A DNA stretch of 64,000 nucleotides from Pseudomonas brassicacearum (GCF_003732225.1 NZ_MOBJ01000003.1:119167-183166); one strand, 5' to 3'; numbered from the stretch's first letter, positions 22,916 through 32,743 are shown. Made by a program: numbers and translations. Notes: a model not told the origin generated them from the sequence alone.

Positions 22916-23362
22916 TTACTTCAGGACAACAGCGCCTTTCATCATCGAGTTGTGGCCCGGGAACGAGCAGAAGAACTGATAGCTTTCGCCAGCGGTCAGC
23001 TTCGACACGTCGAAGGTCACCGAGTCTTTCTCGCCGGCACCGATGATTTTGGTGTGGGCGATAATGCGCGTGTCGCCTTCTTTCAGGTAGTTCTTGTCGA
23101 TGCCGGCGGCCATGCCGTCGCCAGCAATGCCAGCCATGTCTGCGGTTTTGCTCAGCACCCAGTTATGGCCCATGACGTTCTTCGGCAAGCTGCCGGAGTG
23201 GGTCAGGTTGACGGTGAAGGTTTTGCAGCTCTTGTCGATGGTGATCTCCTTCGTGGTGAAGGACATCTGATCGGTGGAGTCGACATCGACCTTGCACTCC
23301 GCAGCCATCAATTGGCTGCTGGCCAGTGTCAGCAGGGATACCGCAACGAGTTTGGCAAACAT
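22916..23362 (-). CDS. azu: Azurin precursor (blue copper protein)
   Basis: A 148-residue precursor: signal peptide 1-20 ending SSQLMA, then a 128-residue mature protein starting AECKVDV. In mature numbering the copper ligands are all present: H46, C112, H117 and M121, with the G45 carbonyl; the C3-C26 disulphide is also there. Azurin carries electrons in the periplasm, for example to cytochrome oxidases or nitrite reductase. Start ATG 23362 has GGAG upstream; an in-frame extension to 23389 is rejected. An ANR-like box lies upstream. Confidence 0.97.
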   Translation of the reverse strand: MFAKLVAVSLLTLASSQLMAAECKVDVDSTDQMSFTTKEITIDKSCKTFTVNLTHSGSLPKNVMGHNWVLSKTADMAGIAGDGMAAGIDKNYLKEGDTRIIAHTKIIGAGEKDSVTFDVSKLTAGESYQFFCSFPGHNSMMKGAVVLK

Positions 23363-23433
23363 GGTGAATCTCCAAGGCAGGGTTAACAAAATCCGTATCG
23401 CGTAAAGACTGCCTGAAATTTTCGGAAGTTCCT

Positions 23434-23447
23434 ATGACTTGCATCAA
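23434..23447 (-). promoter_or_regulatory. ANR/FNR-like box upstream of azu
   Basis: ATGAC-TTGC-ATCAA matches eight of ten fixed bases of the TTGAT-N4-ATCAA palindrome. Its centre is about 78 bases before the azurin ATG, compatible with a -40 activator position. Azurin is known to be oxygen-controlled in pseudomonads. Confidence 0.45.
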
Positions 23448-23554
23448 GAATTGTATACAACTTTCAGGCTATGACATTGATCGAAACAATTAACCGGCCA
23501 GACGTCTGGTGCGCACCTATGATCGGTTTGTCATCCCACTCTGGAGCGCCCGTC

Positions 23555-23644
23555 ATGTCCTTCAATAGCCTGTTGTGCAGTTTGCTCGCCGCCTACGCCT
23601 GTGGCGCCAGCGGCACCTATGAAGCCCACCGCTACGAGGATTAA
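23555..23644 (+). CDS. Small ORF, 29 residues, unknown
   Basis: ATG to TAA encodes 29 residues beginning MSFNSLLCSLLAAYACG and ending HRYED. GGAG lies eight bases before the ATG. The N-terminal half is hydrophobic; the C-terminal half is charged. It lies between azu and the LOG gene, in the orientation of the LOG gene. No function can be assigned, and chance occurrence is possible. Confidence 0.4.
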   Translation: MSFNSLLCSLLAAYACGASGTYEAHRYED

Positions 23645-23704
23645 CCCTTGGAACGCCCAAGGTCAGCCATTATTCTGAAGTCATCACTGACCATGGAGTA
23701 AGGC

Positions 23705-24292
23705 ATGTCTTTAGCGTCTGTTTGTGTATTTTGCGGCGCCAGCACCGGCACTAACCCGGCGTATCGGGAAGCCGCGATCGCCCTCGGCCAGGCGCTGGCC
23801 CGGCGCAAGTTGACGCTGGTGTACGGCGGTGGCGCCGTCGGCTTGATGGGCATCGTTGCCGATGCCGCGCTGGCAGCGGGTGGCGAAGTGATCGGGATCA
23901 TTCCCGAAAGCCTGAAGAACAAGGAAATCGGCCACATCGGTCTGACACGCCTGGAAGTGGTCGACGGCATGCACGCACGCAAGGCGCGTATGGCAGAACT
24001 GAGCGACGCGTTCATCGCTCTACCGGGCGGTCTCGGCACGTTTGAAGAGTTGTTCGAAGTCTGGACCTGGGGCCAGCTCGGTTACCACGGCAAACCGCTG
24101 GGATTGCTGGAAGTGAACGGTTTCTACAGCAAACTCACTGCATTTCTTGATCATGTCGTCGGCGAAGGCTTCGTTCGCGAGCATCACCGTGACATGCTGC
24201 AAATGAGCGAATCGCCGCAAGATCTGCTGGATGCACTCGATGCCTGGAAACCCGTGGTGCAGCCAAAATGGGCCGGGCAAAAACCCAGCTAA
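23705..24292 (+). CDS. LOG-family nucleoside-monophosphate phosphoribohydrolase
   Basis: A 195-residue Rossmann-fold enzyme of the LOG family, long misnamed lysine decarboxylases. LOG proteins cleave cytokinin riboside 5'-monophosphates or purine nucleotides such as AMP to base and ribose phosphate. Seen: VFCGASTG at the N-terminus, GGGAVGLMG, the catalytic pair GMHARKARM and PGGLGTFEE (107-115). Cytoplasmic. ATG 23705 with GGAG upstream. No lysine decarboxylase residues are present. Confidence 0.9.
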   Translation: MSLASVCVFCGASTGTNPAYREAAIALGQALARRKLTLVYGGGAVGLMGIVADAALAAGGEVIGIIPESLKNKEIGHIGLTRLEVVDGMHARKARMAELSDAFIALPGGLGTFEELFEVWTWGQLGYHGKPLGLLEVNGFYSKLTAFLDHVVGEGFVREHHRDMLQMSESPQDLLDALDAWKPVVQPKWAGQKPS

Positions 24293-24360
24293 CCCTTGCC
24301 CCCGGTTTAAAGGCAGAATACGCGCCGCTCAACCTCACCTTCGACCCCAGAGGATCGCCC

Positions 24361-24552
24361 ATGGCTAAACCTAATTACTCCTTCGCCAAACGTCAAAGAG
24401 ACTTGGCCAAAGAGCAGAAGAAAGAGGAAAAGTTGCAACGCAAGAAAGCTGCCGCCGATGAAGAAGCCGGCGCACTGAACCCGGATGCAGAAGGTGAAGT
24501 GGTTGCTGATGACGCTGTTGAAGCACCGAAAGATCAGGCGCCCGACGCCTGA
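24361..24552 (+). CDS. Small conserved charged protein, unknown
   Basis: A 63-residue protein starting MAKPNYSFAKRQRDLAKEQK. The first half is Lys/Arg/Glu-rich and predicted helical; the second half is acidic and disordered-looking (DEEAGALNPDAEGE). Proteins with this start are common in proteobacteria and unassigned. Start ATG 24361 with AGAGGA upstream; the in-frame extension into the LOG gene is rejected. Probably cotranscribed with the LOG gene. Confidence 0.75.
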   Translation: MAKPNYSFAKRQRDLAKEQKKEEKLQRKKAAADEEAGALNPDAEGEVVADDAVEAPKDQAPDA

Positions 24553-24658
24553 GACCCACAGGGTTTGATGTTCTGATCAAACCCACCGGATCTGTGTCCA
24601 GGGTCGGCAGTCATGCTGCCGACCCTCACAGGCCAGCCTGAAGTACCCCACAATCCTT

Positions 24659-24746
24659 GTGGGAGCGAGCTTGCTCGCGATAGCGATTTCCCAGTCGCTT
24701 CGGTGCTGAATGTGCCTCCGTCATCGCGAGCAAGCTCGCTCCCACA
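24659..24746. repeat. REP doublet
   Basis: Inverted REP pair between the convergent small protein gene and the transglutaminase gene; it ends 12 bases from the latter's stop. Confidence 0.9.
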
Positions 24747-24757
24747 GTAGATCTCCA

Positions 24758-25648
24758 TTACTCCCGTGGCATCACGGTCACCCGCACTTCCGGGTCATGG
24801 TTGCCGCCGCCCAGAATCACCCCACGCAACGGCGACACATCAGAAAAGTCCCGGCCCCAGGCCAGGGTAATGTGCTCCAGCGCCGGCTGAATGTTGTTGG
24901 TCGGGTCAAAGTCGACCCAGCCCAGCACCGGACAGAACACCGAAACCCAAGCGTGGGACGCATCGGCGCCGATCAACAGTGGCTGCCCCGGTGGTGGCTG
25001 GGTCAGCAGGTAACCGCTGACATAACGCGCCGCCAATCCCCGGGAGCGCACGCAAGCAAGCATCAGGTGCGCAAAGTCCTGACAGACTCCACGTCGACGC
25101 TCCAGCACTTCCACCAGCGGCGTCGCGACCTGAGTCGCCTCGGCATCGAAAGTGAACTCGCTGAAGATCTTCTCCATCAACGCCTGAACGCCCAGCATCA
25201 ATGGGCGGCCCAGCGGAAAACAGCTTTCGGAGAACTCGACGAAGCTGCTCTTCAAATGCACATAGGGTGACTCAAACCGATAACGACACGCCTCCAGCAG
25301 TTGCGGGGAAATCGGCTGGCTGCTGTAGGTCAATGCGCTGCGGGTCATGTCCCAGGCCGGCGATAGATTGAAATCACGCAGTGGCCGGGCCAGCACTTCG
25401 ACCGTCAGCCGGGCATTGACCAGCAATTCATCGTGAGGTCTTTCGAAGGCCAGCCGGGTCAGCGGATTGCCGAATACGTCCAGCTCATCGCGGCGCGAGG
25501 TCGGATCCGGGCTGATCTGCAATTGCTGCTCGGTGCAGCGCTGCCACGCGCAGGGCCGTGGCCACAAATGGGCGAGCTGCTGGGCCAGGGACACCGGGCT
25601 GTCGTAGTGATAATGGGTGTCGTGGAGAATCTGGTAATGGGCACTCAT
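24758..25648 (-). CDS. Transglutaminase-like cysteine peptidase family protein
   Basis: A 296-residue protein: an N-terminal beta domain (about 1-90, starting YQILHDTHYHYDSPVSLAQQ) and a transglutaminase-like core. The triad is visible: Cys in RRGVCQDFAHLML, His in DASHAWVSVFCP and Asp in GWVDFDPTNN. No signal peptide, so cytoplasmic. Its ATG overlaps the stop of the upstream ATP-grasp gene by one base. It belongs to a cluster predicted to make or cut amide bonds on an unknown peptide or protein; the reaction is not known. Confidence 0.88.
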   Translation of the reverse strand: MSAHYQILHDTHYHYDSPVSLAQQLAHLWPRPCAWQRCTEQQLQISPDPTSRRDELDVFGNPLTRLAFERPHDELLVNARLTVEVLARPLRDFNLSPAWDMTRSALTYSSQPISPQLLEACRYRFESPYVHLKSSFVEFSESCFPLGRPLMLGVQALMEKIFSEFTFDAEATQVATPLVEVLERRRGVCQDFAHLMLACVRSRGLAARYVSGYLLTQPPPGQPLLIGADASHAWVSVFCPVLGWVDFDPTNNIQPALEHITLAWGRDFSDVSPLRGVILGGGNHDPEVRVTVMPRE

Positions 25649-28134
25649 CAGACGGACACCGTGCGCTGGCTGACATCATCGACATGGGCGAAATGCCGCA
25701 ACGCGAGACGATCAGACACCTGATTACTGACATCGGCGATTTCTTGCAGCAGATCCGCCAGACCATCGAGAGCGGCGCGGACACTGCTTTCACCGAACAA
25801 AGCGTTCTCCAGACAACCGAGATCGAATCGCGCCAGACGCTCTACCAACGAAGGCAACGCCAAATCGCGCGGCACACCAAAGTCGTCGTTCAAGCGCTTG
25901 AGGGTACGGGTCACCAGTTTCAGCTGGAACAGCACCGCGTGGGGGTTCTGTTCATCGAGCAACAACAAATCGAGCACCGGGATCAACTGCGCCACCGCCA
26001 GGTAACGGGAACGGTAGGTGATGCTGCTATTGCCCAGTTCCAGCAACCATTCCAGGCCCGCTTGATCAAACGCCCCGGCACCGCGCAGGAACGCCGCCAG
26101 ACTGCTGCTCAAGAATTGCAAGCGCTCGATCCGCCGACCGATCATCAAGAAGCGCCAGCCTTCGTCGCGGGTCATGTCGTCCAGTGCAAAACCCGACAGC
26201 GCCGCAAGTGACATCACCAAGCGGTTGAGGAAATCCAGCAGCTCGCCAAAATCCGGCGCTTCGGTTTCCAGCTCTGCGGCTTCGCGTTGCAACTCGACCA
26301 GCGCCTGCCAGTTCTCCCGTGAGAGCTTGCCGCGCACCTGGGACGCCGCCCACTGCAAGCGTTGCAGGTTGGCGCGCAGGCTGAACGGCCAGTCATCGCC
26401 AAGCAATGCCGCCAGCAAACGTTCGGGCAATTCGCCTTCGTCGGGCAGCAGCATCAGGCTTTCGCCGAGATCGACCGCAGCCTGCAAGGCTTGCGGATCG
26501 TCGCCATCGACATAGCGCGTGAGCATGATCCGCAGCAACCGCGCGCTGTCGTCGCAGCGCTCGCAATAACGACCAAACCAGAACAGGTTTTCGACCACCC
26601 GCGACGGCAGGTACGGATCGCGCCGCACCAGATCGTGCACGCCGATGGTCCGCTGGGTTTTCCATTGCTCGCCAATCGGTGCTCGTTCGCCCAACACCCA
26701 GGTGTCCTTGCTCGCGCCGCCGCGCTGCATCGACACTACTTCGGCATCGGCATCGGCCGCCACCCGGGTCAAGCCGCCGGGCAGCACCCGATAGCCGTCG
26801 TTACTGGCCACCGCGTAAACACGCATGCCGATGGCCCGGGGCTGCAACTGGCCGTCTTCGGCTTGCCAGATCGGTGCCTGCGACAGCTGCGCCAGTTCTT
26901 GCGCCACATAGGCATACGGCCGTGCCTGCATGCGCTCGGCGAGGATTTGACGCTGCTTTTCACTCAAGTCACGCCCGAACACCGGGGCAAAACTTTGCGA
27001 CGGAAACGCCGGTTTGATCAGCAGCTCAGGCAGTTTTTCCAGAGCCTGCGCCAGCACTGGAGGTTCGCCGCACCACCAGGTGGCAATGGACGGCAGGATC
27101 AGTTCTTCGCCGAACAGGAATTGATTGATCTTCGGCAGAAAGCCCAACAGGCCCGGCGACTCCAGCACACCGCTGCCCAAGGCATTGGCCACCAGCACCC
27201 GCCCCTGTCGCACCGCTTCAAGCAGGCCCGGTACGCCGAGCGCCGAGTCGGTGCGCAACTCCAGCGGATCGCAGAAATCATCGTCGAGCCGCCGCATGAT
27301 CGCGTGGACCCGACGCAAACCGCTGAGGGTTTTCAGGTATACCGTGGCATCGCGTACCGTCAGATCGCCGCCCTCAACCAGCGGATAACCCAGTTGGCGG
27401 GCCAGATACAGGTGCTCGAAATAACTCTCGTTGAACCGCCCCGGCGTCAGCAACACCACCAGCGGCACTTCATCGGCACTTGGCGCCTGACGCGCGAGGG
27501 TTTCCTGCAAGGTGCGAAAGAACCCGGCCAGGTGCTGCACCTGCAAATCGCGGTACAGCTCCGGAAAGGCCCGCGACACGATGGTGCGGTTTTCCAGCGC
27601 ATAACCGGCACCGGACGGCGCCTGAGTCCGATCCGCCGTCACCCACCAACGCCCATCGGGGGTGCGCGCCAGATCCACCGCATACAGATGCAGGAACGCC
27701 CCGTCCGGCGGTTGAATGCCCTGACAGGGCCAGAGGAAATTGTTGTGACCAAATACCAGTTCTGCCGGCAACAGGCCTTCGGCAATCAGCCGCTGCGGGC
27801 CATACAGATCCGCCAGTACCGCATTGAGCAAACGCGCGCGCTGAGCGATCCCGGCCGACAACTGCTGCCACTCATCGGCCGCGATCACATGGGGTAACAG
27901 GTCCAGTTCCCACGGACGATCAGCGCCTTTTGGGTCGGCGTAGACATTGTAGGTGACGCCGTTTTCCTGAATCTGCCGTGCCAGCAAGGCTTGTCGCTGC
28001 ACCAGTTGCGCCGGGGTGCTGCGTTGCAACTGATCGAACAGCCGTCGCCAATGCGGGCGCACAGCGCCGCTGTCGTCGAGCAGTTCGTGATAGGTGCCCG
28101 TTGTGCGCGGGTAACGGTCAAGCAGGTCAGGCAT
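25648..28134 (-). CDS. Circularly permuted ATP-grasp fused to alpha-E domain
   Basis: An 828-residue fusion. About 1-480 is a circularly permuted ATP-grasp (formerly DUF404/407), with motifs such as VVLLTPGRFNESYFEHLYLA and VVSMQRGGASKDTWVLG. About 490-815 is an all-helical alpha-E domain (DUF403; PSRVVENLFWFGRYCERCDD). In many bacteria these are two separate genes. ATP-grasp enzymes form amide bonds, and this type has been predicted to make peptide tags or metabolites. It is coupled to the transglutaminase gene downstream and follows the DUF2126 gene after a REP-containing gap. Confidence 0.88.
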   Translation of the reverse strand: MPDLLDRYPRTTGTYHELLDDSGAVRPHWRRLFDQLQRSTPAQLVQRQALLARQIQENGVTYNVYADPKGADRPWELDLLPHVIAADEWQQLSAGIAQRARLLNAVLADLYGPQRLIAEGLLPAELVFGHNNFLWPCQGIQPPDGAFLHLYAVDLARTPDGRWWVTADRTQAPSGAGYALENRTIVSRAFPELYRDLQVQHLAGFFRTLQETLARQAPSADEVPLVVLLTPGRFNESYFEHLYLARQLGYPLVEGGDLTVRDATVYLKTLSGLRRVHAIMRRLDDDFCDPLELRTDSALGVPGLLEAVRQGRVLVANALGSGVLESPGLLGFLPKINQFLFGEELILPSIATWWCGEPPVLAQALEKLPELLIKPAFPSQSFAPVFGRDLSEKQRQILAERMQARPYAYVAQELAQLSQAPIWQAEDGQLQPRAIGMRVYAVASNDGYRVLPGGLTRVAADADAEVVSMQRGGASKDTWVLGERAPIGEQWKTQRTIGVHDLVRRDPYLPSRVVENLFWFGRYCERCDDSARLLRIMLTRYVDGDDPQALQAAVDLGESLMLLPDEGELPERLLAALLGDDWPFSLRANLQRLQWAASQVRGKLSRENWQALVELQREAAELETEAPDFGELLDFLNRLVMSLAALSGFALDDMTRDEGWRFLMIGRRIERLQFLSSSLAAFLRGAGAFDQAGLEWLLELGNSSITYRSRYLAVAQLIPVLDLLLLDEQNPHAVLFQLKLVTRTLKRLNDDFGVPRDLALPSLVERLARFDLGCLENALFGESSVRAALDGLADLLQEIADVSNQVSDRLALRHFAHVDDVSQRTVSV

Positions 28135-28229
28135 GGAAAGCTCGGCAAGGGCAAGGGAAGTCAGATTAACGCACAGACGCTACAAATCCAGTGGGCACGG
28201 GCCCCAAAGCGAACAACCGTGGAGATCCC

Positions 28230-28335
28230 TGTGGGAGCGAGCTTGCTCCGGGCGGCGTTCCGACGATGACGGCAGCACATTCAACATCATCGTTGACTGA
28301 CCCACCGCTATCGCGAGCAAGCTCGCTCCCACAGG
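28230..28335. repeat. REP doublet
   Basis: Inverted REP pair; the left copy is a variant (GAGCTTGCTCCGGGCGGCG). It sits between two genes of the transglutaminase cluster. Confidence 0.85.
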
Positions 28336-28363
28336 GAGGTAATCGATGCTGCAAGTACCGCGT

Positions 28364-31300
28364 TCACTCATTTTTTTTCGCAAACCCGCGCAAATCCAAG
28401 GTCATCGGCAGTTCGTCGTTGATGATCAGCGTCGGCACCGGCAAGGTTCCCGGGCTGTGACCGTGACGGAAGAACCGCGCCATCCGCCGGCTCTCCGCCT
28501 CGTTGGCGTTCACCGGCAGGCTGTCGTAGTTGCGCCCGCCCGGATGGGCGACGTGGTACTGACAACCGCCCAGCGAGCGTTGCATCCAGGTATCGAGCAA
28601 GTCGAATACCAGCGGCGCGTGCACCGGGATGGTCGGTTGCAGGCAGTTCGCCGGTTGCCAGGCGCGAAAACGTACGCCGGCGACAAATTCACCGACCCGC
28701 CCGGTCGGTTGCAGCGGCACCGGGATGCCGTTGCAGGTCAGCACATAACGTTGCGGCGCCAAACCTGTGAGCTTGACCTGCAAACGCTCCAGCGACGAGT
28801 CGACATAACGCACCGTGCCGCCGGCCGAACCTTCCTCTCCCAGCACATGCCAGGGCTCCAACGCTTGGCGCAGCTCCAGTTCGATGCCACTGACCGCGTA
28901 ATCGCCGACCTTGGGAAAACGGAACTCCAGATGCGCCGCAAACCACTCGGCACGCAGCGCATAGCCGGCGGCGTTGAGATCAACAATCACGTCGGCGAAG
29001 TCCTGCTCGATAAAGTGCGGCAACAGGAAACGGTCATGTAACTCGGTGCCCCAACGGGCCAGCTTGGCCGGCGCATAAGGCTCGCGCCAGAACCGCGCCA
29101 CCAGTGCCCGCAGCAACAATTGCTGGGCCAGGCTCATGCGCGCATGGGGCGGCATTTCAAAGGCACGCAGCTCCAGCAGACCCAGGCGACCGGTGGCGCC
29201 GTCCGGAGAATAGAGCTTGTCGATGCAGAACTCGGCGCGGTGGGTGTTGCCCGTGACATCGATCAGCAAGTTACGCAGCAAGCGATCCACCAACCACGGC
29301 GCGCACTCTTCACCCGGTTCGGGCATCTGCGCAAAGGCGATTTCCAGCTCGTACAACGCATCGTTGCGCGCTTCGTCCACGCGCGGCGCCTGGGAAGTCG
29401 GGCCGATGAACAGACCGGAAAACAGGTAAGACAGCGATGGATGGTTATGCCAGTAGCTGATCAGACTGCGCAGCAGATCTGGCCGACGCAGAAACGGTGA
29501 GTCAGCCGGAGTCGCGCCACCAAGGACGAAATGGTTACCGCCACCAGTGCCGGTGTGCCGACCATCGATCATGAACTTCTCGGTGGTCAGCCGGGTTTGC
29601 CGCGCCTCTTCGTAGAGGAATTCGGTGCGTTCGACCAACTCGTCCCAACTGGCGGACGGCTGCACGTTGACCTCGATCACGCCGGGGTCGGGAGTAATGC
29701 GGAAGTTACTCAGGCGCGGGTCGCTCGGTGGCTCGTAACCTTCCAGCAATACCGGGCAATGCAGTTCCTCGGCGGTGGCTTCGATGGCGCTGACCAGTTC
29801 GAGGTAATCCTCGACGCGTTCCAGCGGCGGCATGAACAGGTACAACCGCCCTTCCCGAGCCTCGGCGCAGAGCGCGGTGCGTGTCAGCCAGTCGGCGGAT
29901 TGGTCGATTTTCGGTGCGCGCTCATCGGCGGTGGCCGGCTCGCCATGCACCCGCAACCTCGCGGCGTCGGGCAGCTCCGGTAAATCCTGGTTCGGATCGA
30001 CCGGGTGCACGAACGGGTACTCCGCCGCCGTCACCCACGGTTGCGAAGCCAACGGCAAGCGATAACCCAGCGGTGAATCTCCTGGCACCAACCGGCAATG
30101 GCTGTCACGCAGATACCAGCGGCCGCTCTGCCATTGATCGCCCTTGGCGGTGCGCGCCAGCGGCAACACCTGACCGATCACTTTATCGAGCCCCTGGCTG
30201 AAGACCTTATGCAGACGGGCGCGCTCAAGTTCATCGCTCAGTCGTGAGTCTTCGGCACTGACGTTGACCGGCAATGCACCTTCGCGCCAGAGGTAGTAAA
30301 GGTTGTCTTCGTAGGCTGGAAATACAAAGCGAGCAGGCAGTTTCAAACGCTCGGCGACACTCGCCAGAAAACGCCCGGCCAACGCGCCATCGGCGCCGTA
30401 GTCTTGCTGTTCATCGGCAATCAGCGCGCTGTTGTGCCAGATCGGCACGCCATCTCGACGCCAGTAGCAGTTCAGCGACCAGCGCGGCAGTTGCTCGCCG
30501 GGATACCACTTGCCCTGGCCAAAATGCACCAGGCCCTTGGGTGCGTAATGTTTGCGCATGCGCTGGAACAGCTCGGCGGACAGCCGCCGCTTGTCCGGCC
30601 CGAGTGCTGCTGTGTTCCATTCGGCAGCGTCCGGGTCGTCGATGGAGACGAAAGTCGGCTCACCGCCCATGGTCAGCCGCACATCGCCAGCTTGCAGGTC
30701 GGCATCGATCTGCCGGCCCAATGCCTGGATCGCCAGCCACTGGTCTTCGGTGTAGGGCTTGGTGACCCGTGGGGCCTCCCAAATCCGCTCCACCGACATT
30801 TCGTGGCTGAATTCGCACTCGCACGGTTCAACCAGCCCGCTGATCGGCGCCGCAGAGGACGGATCGGGGCTACAGGCCAATGGAATATGCCCTTCGCCAG
30901 CAAACAGCCCAGAAGTAGCGTCCAGGCCGATCCAGCCGGCGCCGGGCAGGTAAACCTCGCACCAGGCATGCAGGTCGGTGAAGTCCACTTCTGTGCCGGA
31001 AGGGCCGTCGAGGCTTTTGACGTCAGCGGTGAGCTGAATCAGGTAACCGGAAACAAATCGCGCCGCCAGCCCGAGGTTGCGCAGCAGTTGCACCAGCAAC
31101 CAGGCCGAATCGCGGCAAGAACCCGATGCGTGTTCCAGGGTGTATTCCGGGGTTTGAACGCCCGGTTCCATGCGGATCAGGTAGCCGATGTCTTCGCTCA
31201 GGCGCTGGTTGAGGGCCACCAGAAAATCCACGGCGGGCAGCGGGGTGCGGTCGATGCCGTCAAGGTAGGCCTTGAACGTCGGCGTCAGCGGCAGGGTTTC

Positions 31301-31654
31301 CAGGTACGGCGCCAGCTCACGCTGTTCATCGGCGGCATAGGCGAAGGGGATTTTTTCCGCGTAGGGCTCAAGGAAGAAATCGAACGGGTTGAACACCGCC
31401 ATCTCGGCCAGCAGATCGACTTCGATCCGCAGCTCCGGGGTTTTCTCCGGGAACACCAACCGCGCCAGATAATTGCCCTGGGGGTCTTGTTGCCAGTTGA
31501 TGAAGTGCTGATCAGGCGAGACTTTCAACGCATAGGAAAGAATCCGCGTGCGACTGTGGGCGGCCGGACGCAGGCGTACGATCTGCGGACCGAGCTCGAC
31601 AGCGCGGTCGTAGCGGTAATGCGTAACGTGGTGCAACGCGACATGAATCGACAC
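28364..31654 (-). CDS. Transglutaminase-DUF2126 protein
   Basis: A 1096-residue protein. The first 300 residues are a transglutaminase-like domain, with Cys in GSCRDSAWLLVQLL, His in DLHAWCEVYLPG and Asp in GWIGLDATSG. The rest is DUF2126, an ATP-grasp/glutamine-synthetase-like region with motifs GGEPTFVSIDDPD and IEVNVQPSASWDE. The start is GTG 31654 with a perfect AGGAGG ribosome site; the reading from 31696 has no such site. First gene of the three-gene cluster. Reaction unknown. Confidence 0.85.
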   Translation of the reverse strand: MSIHVALHHVTHYRYDRAVELGPQIVRLRPAAHSRTRILSYALKVSPDQHFINWQQDPQGNYLARLVFPEKTPELRIEVDLLAEMAVFNPFDFFLEPYAEKIPFAYAADEQRELAPYLETLPLTPTFKAYLDGIDRTPLPAVDFLVALNQRLSEDIGYLIRMEPGVQTPEYTLEHASGSCRDSAWLLVQLLRNLGLAARFVSGYLIQLTADVKSLDGPSGTEVDFTDLHAWCEVYLPGAGWIGLDATSGLFAGEGHIPLACSPDPSSAAPISGLVEPCECEFSHEMSVERIWEAPRVTKPYTEDQWLAIQALGRQIDADLQAGDVRLTMGGEPTFVSIDDPDAAEWNTAALGPDKRRLSAELFQRMRKHYAPKGLVHFGQGKWYPGEQLPRWSLNCYWRRDGVPIWHNSALIADEQQDYGADGALAGRFLASVAERLKLPARFVFPAYEDNLYYLWREGALPVNVSAEDSRLSDELERARLHKVFSQGLDKVIGQVLPLARTAKGDQWQSGRWYLRDSHCRLVPGDSPLGYRLPLASQPWVTAAEYPFVHPVDPNQDLPELPDAARLRVHGEPATADERAPKIDQSADWLTRTALCAEAREGRLYLFMPPLERVEDYLELVSAIEATAEELHCPVLLEGYEPPSDPRLSNFRITPDPGVIEVNVQPSASWDELVERTEFLYEEARQTRLTTEKFMIDGRHTGTGGGNHFVLGGATPADSPFLRRPDLLRSLISYWHNHPSLSYLFSGLFIGPTSQAPRVDEARNDALYELEIAFAQMPEPGEECAPWLVDRLLRNLLIDVTGNTHRAEFCIDKLYSPDGATGRLGLLELRAFEMPPHARMSLAQQLLLRALVARFWREPYAPAKLARWGTELHDRFLLPHFIEQDFADVIVDLNAAGYALRAEWFAAHLEFRFPKVGDYAVSGIELELRQALEPWHVLGEEGSAGGTVRYVDSSLERLQVKLTGLAPQRYVLTCNGIPVPLQPTGRVGEFVAGVRFRAWQPANCLQPTIPVHAPLVFDLLDTWMQRSLGGCQYHVAHPGGRNYDSLPVNANEAESRRMARFFRHGHSPGTLPVPTLIINDELPMTLDLRGFAKKNE

Positions 31655-31841
31655 GGCGGCCTCCTGCAAGCCAGGGCATGGAAACAAAGCGCGCAAGACT
31701 TATGCCAGAGCGGCGATCATTGCGCTTTATCTTAAGACCCGGTGCAGTACAGCACCAAAACGGCGCCAAGGTGGGTGCCGTGGTGCGAGGGTTGCACATA
31801 TTTGTGGCGAGTGTGTGAGGGTGGGTCGTGAATCTATCCAG

Positions 31842-32291
31842 TCAACGGGCTTTGCGCTTGGCAATCAAAGCTTCGCGCAGATGGCGCACTTCGAGCAGCG
31901 TCTGGCGCATTTCGCGGTGGCGTTTGCTGTTGAGCAGCAGTAGCGCCAGCAGCGGAAACAGTAAAGTCACGGCATAAATCAGAGGGTGCGGCCCATATGC
32001 GATGGCGGGCAATACTCCGAGAAAACAAATGGCCAATAGCGCCACCAGCGGCCTGACCCAATTCGGACGCCCCCGCGCGATCATGAAATTACAGTGCACG
32101 ATGACCAGGGTGAGCGCGATGCCACCCAGGAAGGAGTACTTGGCACTGTCGGCCATGGAAAGGTTCTGAAAATAGCTTTCGAAAAACAACGGGACCGCAA
32201 AGACCAGGGTGAAGACGGAGGCAAATATCGCTCCCATGAAGACCGGGAAGTAGCGGGCGAGATAGCGCGTCAATGGAGGAAAATCGTTCAT
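31842..32291 (-). CDS. Four-helix membrane protein, candidate immunity protein 2
   Basis: A 149-residue inner-membrane protein with four hydrophobic helices (about 15-38, 48-70, 80-98, 104-122) and a basic C-terminal tail (NSKRHREMRQTLLEVRHLRE). It is a clear paralogue of the next gene (NSQRHREMRRQL in the other). Its ATG overlaps that gene's stop by four bases. The paired layout and position after a membrane-active-looking protein suggest immunity proteins; this is inference. Not a family I can name. Confidence 0.6.
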   Translation of the reverse strand: MNDFPPLTRYLARYFPVFMGAIFASVFTLVFAVPLFFESYFQNLSMADSAKYSFLGGIALTLVIVHCNFMIARGRPNWVRPLVALLAICFLGVLPAIAYGPHPLIYAVTLLFPLLALLLLNSKRHREMRQTLLEVRHLREALIAKRKAR

Positions 32292-32743
32292 TTCATTTTC
32301 CGGGGCTTGCGGTCGGCAAGGGCAGCTTGGCGCTTTTTGCGAATCATTACGAGTTGACGGCGCATTTCGCGATGGCGCTGACTATTCAGCAACAACATCC
32401 CGAGCAAGGGAAACAGCAGGCCAGTTACATAAGCCGCCATATGCGGCCGGTAGCCGTAGGTAGGCAGGACTGTCAGAAAGCACACAGCGTAGAAAGCGAC
32501 AATGGCCCAACTTCCCCAAGTGCGCCCTCTGATCATGACGAAATGGCTGAACGCCAAGAGCAGCCCCAGCCCAACCGCCGCCAGAAAAGAATAACGCGCA
32601 CGCTCTGGATCACCGCGAAAATAGGTACTCGAGGCCAATGAGATGGCCGCGGAAAGGGAAAAGCAGGCGAGAAAGAATGCACAGATGAACGTAGGGAAAT
32701 ACTGAGCCAAAAAAGCGCTCAACGAACCTTGGCGCTCCATCAT
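32288..32743 (-). CDS. Four-helix membrane protein, candidate immunity protein 1
   Basis: A 151-residue paralogue of the preceding entry with the same four-helix layout and basic tail ending KPRKMK. It starts with two ATG codons (32743, 32740) overlapping the stop of the upstream gene. Three genes thus form one translationally coupled unit. The two paralogues differ in most helix residues, as expected if each recognises a different variant of a target. Confidence 0.6.
   Translation of the reverse strand: MMERQGSLSAFLAQYFPTFICAFFLACFSLSAAISLASSTYFRGDPERARYSFLAAVGLGLLLAFSHFVMIRGRTWGSWAIVAFYAVCFLTVLPTYGYRPHMAAYVTGLLFPLLGMLLLNSQRHREMRRQLVMIRKKRQAALADRKPRKMK

Noticed and set aside
23705..24292. 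Lysine decarboxylase
   Set aside because: The PGGLGTFEE and GMHARKARM motifs identify the LOG family; no pyridoxal phosphate site is present.
26362..27897. Plus-strand open frame (511 codons)
   Set aside because: Antisense to the ATP-grasp/alpha-E gene, whose protein is clearly conserved.
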